A DNA stretch of 64,000 bases, taken from positions 24,431,701 to 24,495,700 of the forward strand of contig NC_088783.1 in NCBI RefSeq assembly GCF_958450345.1, read 5' to 3'. Of this stretch, positions 55,801 to 64,000 are shown piece after piece. The notes beneath the pieces were generated by a model. It made no database searches. It had not been told where the DNA came from and worked only from the letters and a program-made list of their open reading frames with translations. The stretch's first letter is position 1; the number at the start of each line of letters is the position of its first letter. The translations under genes were made by a program, and so were the position numbers. The stretch comes from Calliphora vicina. Taxonomy: Eukaryota > Arthropoda > Insecta > Diptera > Calliphoridae.

Positions 55801-56134
55801 GCTGCACAGTGGGGTCGATCGAGAAATAGTTTTAATAAATATGACAAAGTCGACAAACTTTATTCTGCTTTTATCTTGTATACATAAGGACAGACTTCAA
55901 TGAATAAAATATTATAAAGCATGTGAGAAAGTGCAGAAAGAAAAACGAAGATAAAGATATTTAAATTAAAATTTTGAAATGTTTGTTTTTTAACTCGACT
56001 ATATTTTGTTTTTCGCAAATATCTTGGTTAATGGTTGTACAAATGTTTTTCAAAAAATATCCTCTAATTTATAATAAATTCCCAAAAAACAAATTGGCAA
56101 TTTCTCAATCCGCTTAGTCATGAAACATAATCGA
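55801..56134. other. Unassigned AT-rich stretch
   Basis: Lies between the reverse-transcriptase remnant and mariner copy 8. No motif found. Confidence 0.4.
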
Positions 56135-56908
56135 ACATAATAATTTTGTGCCAACAAATCGTCATATGCGGGAAGTTTTGCATTACTTCTTTGCACACCA
56201 AAGCTTAAGGAAAATGTGTTCCATGGTAAGCAGTAGGATTCATCCAAAAGCAGGGAAATTGTGTACCATACGAATTGAAGATGAAAGCCCTTAAAAGACT
56301 TTGCATATCTTAAATACTGCATGAACGCTATAATTTTTGAACCGAATCATTACTTGCGTTGAAAAATAGATCCTTTATAATAACCCGAAGCCTAAGAGAT
56401 CGTATGTGAAGCCCGGACAACCAGCCCAAATAATACGCTAAGGTAATACTCTGTATTTAGTGGAACCAAAGGGGCCCTATCTATCATGAGATGCTTAAAG
56501 CTGACCAGGCCATGACAAGAAACCTGTACCGAACGCAACTCATTCGCTTGAGGTGAGCATTGGCCGAAAAACGCCCAGAACATGCGGCCAGAAATGAAAC
56601 CGTAAACGACAGCGCTAGGCCACATATTGCAATACCTATTAAAAACTATTTAGAAGGAAGTGGTTGGGAAGTTTTGCTTAAAACGCTTTATAGACCAGAC
56701 AGTGCCTAGTCTATTTGTTATATTCATTGCTGAACGCTTCCTGAGCAAATGAGCAATTCTTTTGGCTCGGAATCCATATGTTGGCATAAAGACTGGAAAT
56801 GCTCAAAGTTAACAACGGCCAATGCCTTGAATAAATTTATATTGTTCAAATGTTTCAAAATAAAAGCAACAAATTTAAAAAAATCCCGCATTTTTAAGTC
56901 GTAGCCAA
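56135..56908 (+). mobile_element. Mariner family A, internally deleted (copy 8)
   Basis: The N-terminal part (VPTNRHMREVLHYFF) is fused to AGFIQKQGNCVPYELK; then NPKPKRSYVKPGQP, LYRTQLIRLR, ALAEKRPEHAARNETV, ARPHIAIPIKNYLEGSGWEV and the C-terminal SNEQFFWLGIHM and CLE. Small deletions remove the histidine-aspartate of the HDNARPH block and most of the third-acid block. The 3' end is ATCCCGCATTTTTAAGTCGT followed by AGCCAATA. Confidence 0.85.
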
Positions 56909-56934
56909 TAAAATCGAGGAAGAGTTATTTCTTC

Positions 56935-57150
56935 TGATCCCGAATACGCAGTGCATTCCTCAATTTATGTCCGGCTTGTGGTCAGATACTCTTGATAGCA
57001 CCCACCCTCCATATATTCAAGTGCCCAGCCATCCCTACTTATCTTCGTCCAGCTGATTAATTGTCTAACCCGGTACAAGTAGCACCTCGAACTCAATCCA
57101 GTTCATCCGATTTTTAGTTTTTAGTATCTCAAAAGTCTCTTTCAATCTAT
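56935..57150 (+). mobile_element. Non-LTR retrotransposon remnant, C-terminal cysteine motif
   Basis: One frame gives LNLCPACGQILLIAPTLHIF followed by KCPAIPTYLRPAD. The pattern CPxC with a later H and C in HIFKCPA, then PTxLxPxDLW, is the C-terminal zinc-knuckle-like tail of jockey/R1-type elements. With 55455-55800 this outlines one element interrupted by mariner. Confidence 0.55.
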
Positions 57151-59153
57151 AATTGTTGTCTCCGAGTCAGCTACATTAAATAGAACTCTCACCTGTACTT
57201 CTCACAAAATCATTTGCAGAGAATTGGCTTTATCTGGAAAAACAATGATCTAAAATTATAAAGTGTTAAATTTTCCAATATTTTTCCTATAAATCCAAGC
57301 TCATTACTATAGTCTTGCTTCTGCTATTGAAGTGATGTTTTATTTAAGTATTTCTTTTTTGCGGGTACTGCAACCAAAGGATTCGTATGATGATTTTCAC
57401 ATTTTTAAAATAAATAGTAACATCTTTTGTTTGTTTGATCATTGTCATTTCTTAAGTCAAATCTTATATAAATATGTGTGTATGTTTGTATGTCTACTAT
57501 GTTTATAAATAACAAATAAAATGCATCCTGTGAAAATAAACATGTTTTAAAATTTTAATTTTTGTAAATAAAATCTAGTTTTAAGGTTTTAGAATGTCAA
57601 CTTTACATGCTATTTTATTCCAAGACATACATAACCCAGCAACAAATTAAATTCTATTAGCCTTCGTAAACAGCACTAAACACGAGGTCAAAACGTATGC
57701 CAAAAAGTTGTCCCAATTTAAAATAAAACAGTGTTGGAAATAGAAACATGATTTCACTACTTCTAGGATACTTTGATAGAAGCATAAATATCGGCTAATC
57801 ACTATTTTTCGTTGGGATGGCTTGAAGGACTCTACTCAAAGAAAAAAAAACAATATTAAACAAAAACCACTTAATTAAAAACGATGTATACATGTGCATT
57901 AATTTATTTATTTATTTTTTTGCTAAAATTTCAATTTGTTATGTCCACAAGAACTACCTTCTTATACATTAAAAACCAAACTGAAAAAAACGAAAAAAAG
58001 TTAATTTCGTGAATGTGATAAAACAGTTAAAAGGAAATAACACGGAATGACTAAAAAGTATTAAAAGTATAAATCAGGCTCTGTTTTGCTTACATTTCAT
58101 GGCTAAAATTGAGACAGCAAGTGATAAGACCATAAAGCATTTTGAGTAAAACTCTATCAAAGTTACTTGAAATTTAAATGCGCGCCTTGACAGCTTTATA
58201 TCGCACATGGCACGCAAAACCAAAGCGACCAAGACGACGACAACGACACAACAAACCAAACTAAACAAAATGCTAAATAAACTCGTACCAAAAAAATAAA
58301 TAAAAAAACCTAAAAGAGAGAAAGAGAAAGAATGGAAACTATAAAATACTTAAAAATCCAACAAATGCAAAAGAACAAAAATAAAAAAAAGCAAAGAATA
58401 AAATTACAAAGATGCTGCGCATTTAACTTAAGCTTATCGTAAGTAAAATGCATGACTTTGATTACTGGGTTCGCACAATTTACATAGCAGACATTTTGGA
58501 GGAGAATCAAAGTCTTATCGCGGCATTTCACAGGCCACGGATGACATAGCGCCAAATAGCTAAGGAAAAAATTGCTTAAAAACAAATAAAGAAATTAACA
58601 GCAACAACAAAACTACAAAAGAAAAATCTGTGAAATATTTGTAAAATGGTCTAGGCGATTGCTACAGCGCACTTTAAATTTGTTGTTTTAGTTGTTAAGA
58701 GGAAATTTAAGTTTTAATAGAAAATATTAGGTATAAACTAATGACATATAAGAGTTCGGAATAAAATTCGAAATTAAAATAACTTAAAGAAACTATTTCA
58801 AAATTAATGAGCATTAGGATAACTAGAACCCGTGCCGGAGATCTACTGAAAGTTGTACAAGTTTGTAAATAATAGTACTTTTTTGATTTCTTAAATATTT
58901 TTTGAAATCTCCAAAATCTTCCAAAAAACAACTACCGAATAGAAAAACTGCATATATTGAAGACAACACGAATTCCTGATGGTGGATTCAATTAATCTGA
59001 CAAGTGTTGTCTCCAGTGTATATCTGCAGAGATAAACAAATATGACAACCTTCTTTTTGTATATAAACGTGAAACGTTTATAAACACGTTCATACTTAAA
59101 GAAAAAGGACTCCATAAATTCGGTCTTGCTTTCGTAGTATCATTTTATGTCAT
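57151..59153. other. AT-rich noncoding stretch
   Basis: No repeat family identified. Two minus-strand open frames (58074-58268 and 58310-58585) are discussed under rejected items. Confidence 0.4.
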
Positions 59154-59641
59154 GCACGCATAGAAAAAATATAATTGGGCATGGTTACTGTAACCATTTA
59201 TATAGTGTTACAATATTTTTAACAATATTATAGTCACAGTAACCATTTACAAGATTTTGGTAACCATAATATGGTTAATTTACGATTCACATGATTGTAT
59301 CAACCATATATATGGTTACAGTAAACAAATATATGTTTGTGACAACCATTCATATGATGAAGGACTTATCATATTATGGTGCTCTCGGCTTAAGGCTTAT
59401 CATAATCTGAGAACAACATATTATGGTAAAATTATTCATCATATGAATGGTTGTCACAAACATATATTTGTTTACTGTAACCATATATATGGTTGATACA
59501 ATCATGTGAATCGTAAATTAACCATATTATGGTTACCACAATCATGTAAATGGTTACTGTGACTATAATATTGTTAAAAATCTTGTAACACTATATAAAT
59601 GGTTACAGTAACCATTCCCAATTATATTTTTTCTCTGCGTG
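59154..59641. mobile_element. 488-bp giant hairpin element
   Basis: A near-perfect inverted repeat with arms of more than 200 bases and a loop of only a few tens of bases around 59390-59400. Ends are CACGCATAGAAAAAATATAA and TTATATTTTTTCTCTGCGTG. Each arm is itself a string of short palindromes: GGTTACTGTAACC, ACCATAATATGGT, ACCATATATATGGT, CATTCATATGATG. No coding frame is shared by the arms. Fold-back organisation and shared ends with 46770-46908 and 59697-59988 mark it as a mobile snap-back family. Confidence 0.85.
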
Positions 59642-59696
59642 TGGTCAAATAGATACCCTCCAATTAGTCATCGAACATAGCGTCGAGTAAAGGTAA
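59642..59696 (+). mobile_element. Non-LTR reverse-transcriptase fragment upstream of the inserted hairpin
   Basis: DTLQLVIEHSVE fits the ...L..IIEQS.EW stretch that lies a short way before the EKAFDSL motif in RTE- and CR1-like reverse transcriptases. The continuation is found after the hairpin, at 59990. Confidence 0.5.
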
Positions 59697-59988
59697 AGAA
59701 AAAATATAGTTGTGCATGTTTACTGTAACCATTTCAATATTGTTACAAGTTTTTTAACAATATTATAGTCACAGTAACTATTTACATGACTATGGTAACC
59801 AAAATATGGTTAATTTACGATTCACTTGATTGTATCAACCATATATATGGTTACAGTAAACAAGTACTGTTACCACAAGTTACCACAATCATGTAAATAG
59901 TTACTGTGACTATAATATTGTTAAAAAACTTGTAACAATGTTGAAATGGTTACAGTAAACATGCCCAACTATATTTTTTCTGCGTGTG
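59697..59988. mobile_element. 292-bp hairpin element, shorter family member nested in a reverse-transcriptase gene
   Basis: Ends AAGAAAAAATATAGTTGTGC and CAACTATATTTTTTCTGCGT; arms contain TTGTTACAAGTTTTTTAACA, AGTCACAGTAACTATTTACA and the inverse complements. The inner section of the larger element (from ACCACAAACATAT to its partner) is missing, so the arms are about 140 bases. Lies between two parts of one reverse-transcriptase fragment. Confidence 0.8.
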
Positions 59989-59989
59989 A

Positions 59990-60185
59990 AAAGGCATTCG
60001 ATAGCTTAAATCATGCAAAGGGTAAACCTCCCACCTAATGCTGTAGCACTAGTTAATCAAATTTACACTGGGCCAAACTCATATGTTTTCCACAGGAATC
60101 TTTCCAAGTCTTGAATGGAGTATGACAAAGATGTATTCATTTATCTCTACTCATTTGTCAGTGATTATGATCTATAAGCGAACTC
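59990..60185 (+). mobile_element. Non-LTR reverse-transcriptase fragment downstream of the inserted hairpin
   Basis: EKAFDSLNHA at the start is the first catalytic aspartate region; PPNAVALVNQIYTGPNSYVF is the following segment, and LNGV.QRCIHLSLL stands for the GVRQGCILSPLLF motif. Several stops and a frameshift. Confidence 0.65.
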
Positions 60186-60429
60186 ATTTCTTAGAATTTT
60201 GAACTATCTCTCATCGATTTTTTTTGATACAAAATAAACTCAACAAAGACAGACAATTCAAGACAATGAAAAATTAAATCAAACTTACGATTTGTTGGTA
60301 AAATTTTGTATAGGTTGGTTTAGCAGACCTAGTTACAGAAACCAGCGAATTTCATTATGTTTAAATTAACTACAACAGCAGCTTATACGGGAGCGCGTGA
60401 ATAAGTATGTGACTTTTTTTTCCATCATA

Positions 60430-60612
60430 AATTCTTTGTCATAAATTCTATTTCAAAAAAAAAATAATAATTAAAAAAAAAATTTGGAAAAAAAACTTTT
60501 TCAAAAAAAAAAATTTTAAAAATATTTTAAAAAAAAATATTTGAATATTGTTTAAATAAAAATATTTTGAAGTATAATTTGGTGAAGGGTATATCAGATT
60601 CGGCACAGAAAG
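60430..60612 (-). repeat. REP-2 dispersed repeat, end fragment
   Basis: A/T tract followed by AAATATTTTGAAGTATAATT and TGGTGAAGGGTATATCAGAT, TCGGCACAG, which is the inverse complement of the start of 36035-36510. Joined directly to a mariner family B copy. Confidence 0.65.
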
Positions 60613-60963
60613 ATTGGTGCCGCGTTTGCTCACAATCGGGAGCAGTTTCCATGGCAAAAATCCATGAATTATGCTACGAATTGCTCCCTCATCCACCCTA
60701 TGTACCTAATTTGACCCAGGTTGACTATTTCCTGTTTCCAAACCTGAAGAAATGGCTCAGCGGAAAGAGATTTTACAATGGAATCATCACACAAACAAAT
60801 AAATACATATTTTAATGACCACGACAAATCTTATTTTTTGGAAGGGATACAAAAATTGGAGAAACGTTGGACAAAGTATGTAGAGCTCAAGGTAGAGTAT
60901 GTTGAAAAATATAATGATTTTTTATCGAAAATCTTGTGTTTCTTTCAAAAAGTAAATATATAA
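60613..60963 (+). mobile_element. Mariner family B, internally deleted (copy 3)
   Basis: GTGCCGCGTTTGCTCACAAT (VPRLLTI block) is fused to VSMAKIHELCYELLPHPPYV, then PNLTQVDYFLFPNLKKWLSG, KRF, NKYFNDHDKSYFLEGIQKLE, KRWTKYVELKVEYVEK and a stop near 60961. The third catalytic acid (aspartate expected in PSDYF) is seen as VDYF. The central third, as in copies 1 and 2, is missing, but the junction here lacks their filler. Confidence 0.85.
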
Positions 60964-63546
60964 ACCCTTCCTCGTATTCGTCCGATTTGGAGGTGTCATT
61001 TATCAATAAATTTTGTTTTGCGCGATATAATTGATGTGAAAGGCACTCGCGAAACAATTTTTTTTAAAAATTTACGGCTATTCATTAACAGTTTGAAAAG
61101 GTCGTGTTATATTTCAAAATTTTAAAAATTATTTCTTTTTGGTTTCACTTTTTACCATATAATTTTCCACCAAGAAGTGGGCTATAAGAATGTCTCAAAT
61201 CTAGTGACTCTAATTTATGTTGGATTTAATCTCTGAGTTAGAAATTGTGAGTAAACATATCAATTAATGAAAAAAACTATTGTAGGTTTCAAAGCATATT
61301 TTTAAATTATTGGTAAATGACCTAAGATTTCGGATTCACAGATTTTTTAATGTGTTACTTACTGATTTTTTTCATTTCGAAACACAATATAAATACAAGC
61401 CATCTGAATTCAGTTTCAACAATTCTCCTCATTGATTTCCTTATATATGATAATATTTTCAAAATAAAATTGAACATTTGCTGCAAATATATTTTTATTA
61501 TATTTTGTTGGGTACCCGAAGTTCCAGTAAATTTGGTTTACAAAAAAGTATGTACTTTGGAATAAAATATTGATAGTCATATATTGACAATTCGTAATTG
61601 ATAATTTGTTCATTATAATGTTGTTTGTTCTCTTTATCTCAATCAAAATTTTATCTACCAGGTTTAACCATGTGACCTTCGGTAGGTTCTATAAATATGC
61701 TAATTTATGTTACCAATGTCATAGAAAACTTAGTATACTTCTTATAACCTATAAAGCGCGTCCAAGCTTCAATGCTGTATATTTGTTTGAGAGAAGATGC
61801 ATTTGGAAACAAATCAAGATGCTAGTATTGCCTGCACTTACTTAATTAAAATAATACTGAAATTGTCCAACAAAATAACAAACCAAAGCCAGCAAAAAAA
61901 TGGAATAAATATAAAAAAGTGTGTAATACTCGTAAAACAAATAGTATGTACCAGCAAGCAGTATTCAGGTGTCCACAGCTAAGAAAAGTAGTATTTTATA
62001 TTTTGCTAATTAACACCATATATTTTTTTTGTACACTGCAACGCATTTGCGTTTTTGTGTTTTCAGTATGTCAATCGTGTTGGCATGGTTGGCATACAGC
62101 ACAACCAGAGAGAAATTAGAAATAAAGATATTTTAAAAATTCTTTTATAATTTCCTACCAACTTTATTTCGTTTTTACGCACCAGCTTCAACAACAGTCA
62201 TACATAAAAACAAACCGGCAATACTCGTACGAGTACTAAATTACTTATTTTACTTCTCATCTTTAACGTTTTGCTGGCTGGTTGGCTTGAAGGAATGGAA
62301 TGAGTGGAGCTGGCTGGTAGGCAGGTTTGCTGGTTGGTTTGATGGTGTTATTGCTGGCCAATTGAATTCTCTTAATCGACAGCTTTTGCGTAATTTAAAA
62401 TTGTTCTTTTGATAATTTTGGCATTTTTAAGATAAGCTCAAGAATGACAAATGTATTTTAAAGAAAATTAAAATATTTAAATGCCACAGAAGCTGCAAAT
62501 TTTATGGCAAGCCAAGCACCAAATGTGCATTTAAAGAAAGACTTACAGACAAATAAACAAAACTAAAATGAAATGAAAACCACAAATGGTTTTGCAAAAC
62601 ACTTGCTCCTGCTGCTGCTGCTGTTGTTGAGGATGATGCTTTTGCTGTTTAAAAGATTCCACAAAACCATTTCTTATCGCAAAATAATGACAACCACAAT
62701 ATAACGACTTGTTTTCTTTCTTTATTATTATTATTTTCATTTGGAATTGTAGCACAGTCATGATCATCTTCATTGCCAAGGAAGGAAGAGGAAACAAAGA
62801 CAACAACAACAACAGCAATAATAAAAACAGCAACATCATGAAATACAATAATAAGCAGCAACATCCAGTTGGTTGTTGGCAGTAAAGTGAATATTTACTT
62901 TGAACAAATATCATTGACGCCCACCATATTAAATGTACAACTTTGTTTAAGCCAAAATCACAGTAAAATCAAGAAACACAGTCATAAAATATTAAAAGGC
63001 CATAAATATTAGGGGTATTCAAGAGATACACATATACAAGATGAAATTATATTAGAAATATTGATCTAATATTTTAAATAGTATTTGTATCTATTATATT
63101 GAGAAAAATGTAAATTACTAATGATCTACTGAATAAAAGAACTGATGTTTAATTTCTAAAATAGAAATGTTTAAATGATTGCAATTTTTTTATATATTAT
63201 TTAATATTCAAAACCAATGCTCCTGCGACTCATTGCATACTTTCAAAGAATTTTCAGGTTTTTTTGTATGACGACAAATTTACACATTCAAATAGAGAGA
63301 CTCATAATGATTTCTTGCTATAGGAACTTAATGAATTCGATCATACATGTTTTTCATTTCCAAACAATATTCAAAGTTCTCCAGAATTTCGAAATTCGAT
63401 TTAGTTTGATTTTTATGTAGGTTAAATGTTCGTATTTTCTAATAGATCCTTTCAAACTACCTAAGTTAATACTGTTAATAACTTCAGAACTGTAAGTCAG
63501 ATTTTATATTAAAACTAATAAATGAATCGTAGATTTTTTTTACCAT
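60964..63546. other. Noncoding stretch with simple repeats
   Basis: GCTGG/GTTGG-rich tract at 62270-62345, (CTG)n at 62605-62628 and (CAA)n at 62798-62816. No gene, family or splice-flanked frame recognised. Confidence 0.5.
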
Positions 63547-64000
63547 GATCTGGACTATAAAGATAAATAGTTTTTAACAGATATCGCAACATGTGGACGA
63601 GTCTTGTCATAATGGAATATTACGGTTTAAAGTCTGGCTGCATATTCTGGCCATTTTCGGCCAATGCTCGCTTCAAAGGTTTCCTGTGATGGTCTGGTCA
63701 GATTTCAGCTACTCATAATTGATACGACAATTTTGCTATCAGCAAATATAGAGCATTTGAATAGTGTGAAACATTTGAAACAGAGTGCCATGAATATTTG
63801 GCTTTGGTATCGATTCGGCTGGTTGGCCGGGCTTCACATACGATATCTTACGATTCGGGTTATCTAAATGGATCCATTTTCCATCGCAAGTAATTATTCG
63901 GTGCAAACATGATTTTCTTTTATATCGTTCAAGCATCATTTCAAGGTCCCTCGGCTTCAATTCGTATGATACCCAATTTACCTGCTTTTGGATAAATCCT
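63547..64000 (-). mobile_element. Mariner family A, minus strand, runs off the window (copy 9)
   Basis: Reading minus from the edge: GFIQKQVNWVSYELKPRDLE, MMLERYKRKSCLHRIITCDG, KWIHLDNPNRKISYVKPGQP, AESIPKPNIHGT, an unrelated insertion or duplication around 63725-63785, then SDQTITGN, ALAENGQNMQPD, HYDKTRPHVAISVKNY and YSPDHG. The first catalytic motif is DGKW instead of DEKW. The last part of the gene is missing at the left. Confidence 0.85.

Noticed and set aside
57193..57233. 41-nt minus-strand segment between a strong acceptor (TTGTTTTTCCAG) and donor (CAGGTGAGA)
   Set aside because: All three frames contain a stop, so it cannot be an internal coding exon; a noncoding exon is possible but unsupported.
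58074..58268. Minus-strand frame with a run of valines, resembling a membrane segment
   Set aside because: Driven by a GTCGTCGTC simple repeat and without an ATG at the start.
58310..58585. 91-codon minus-strand frame
   Set aside because: No ATG at the start, no motif, and the last third is a T-rich low-complexity run.
62543..62914. 123-codon minus-strand frame and an overlapping 71-codon frame
   Set aside because: Made of (CTG)n and (CAA)n simple repeats read in two frames; no conserved domain.
1..64000. CRISPR array, tRNA or rRNA genes, bacterial operons
   Set aside because: No regularly spaced direct repeats with unique spacers, no complete cloverleaf and no ribosome-binding-site-led gene strings; the DNA is eukaryotic.

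Overview
This is AT-rich nuclear DNA from a eukaryote. The repeat content (mariner elements, pieces of other Tc1/mariner/IS630 transposases, many short inverted-repeat elements, tRNA-like SINE-type sequences), the A-rich context of a start codon (AACCAAAATG) and GTAAGT-type splice signals fit a higher fly (cyclorrhaphan Diptera, perhaps a calliphorid or muscid). The species assignment is inference. There is no bacterial, plasmid or phage signal, no CRISPR array, no rRNA gene and no intact tRNA gene.

The window is nearly all intron or intergenic DNA. Three places look like exons of host genes, all on the minus strand. (1) 7867-7995 is a 43-codon first coding exon encoding a signal peptide and the start of a cysteine-containing secreted protein, ending in a good splice donor. 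(2) 55136-55172 is a 37-nt exon with a strong acceptor and a perfect GTAAGT donor. (3) 15538-15658 is a terminal coding exon of 39 codons plus stop, followed by poly(A) signals. Exons (2) and (3) have compatible reading phase and splice in silico across about 39.5 kb, so most of the window may be one giant intron. I could not name either gene with confidence.

The rest is a layered repeat landscape. One mariner family (WVPYEL, HDNARPH, LAPSDYY motifs) has nine decayed copies: 14695-14952, 16721-17430, 24945-26048, 28440-28878, 31513-32492, 34800-36034, 42040-42628, 56135-56908 and 63547-64000 (minus). A second, irritans-like mariner has three copies (50548-51065, 52309-52840, 60613-60963) carrying the same kind of large internal deletion. 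Other DDE transposase remains are a D37E-type element (49228-50540) and two pieces of a DLTPLD-type element (40655-41015, 53196-53495). Two degraded non-LTR retrotransposons lie at 55455-57150 (interrupted by mariner) and 59642-60185 (interrupted by a hairpin element).

Five unnamed dispersed families recur; I label them REP-1 to REP-5. REP-1 ends in a hairpin followed by CTTG, resembling a Helitron end. At least nine different short elements with terminal inverted repeats are visible, several with target duplications. The most striking is a palindrome at 59154-59641 whose two arms of more than 200 bases are nearly perfect complements, with a shorter relative at 59697-59988.

Blocks: 1-7.8 kb AT-rich DNA with small elements; 7.8-8 kb secreted-protein exon; 9-10.4 kb REP-5; 13.2-15 kb repeats; 15.3-15.7 kb terminal exon; 16.7-36.5 kb dense nested repeats; 37-43 kb sparse repeats; 43-46.8 kb quiet; 47-53.5 kb DDE transposase graveyard; 55 kb small exon; 55.4-60.9 kb nested retroelement, mariner and hairpins; 61-63.5 kb quiet; mariner at the right edge.
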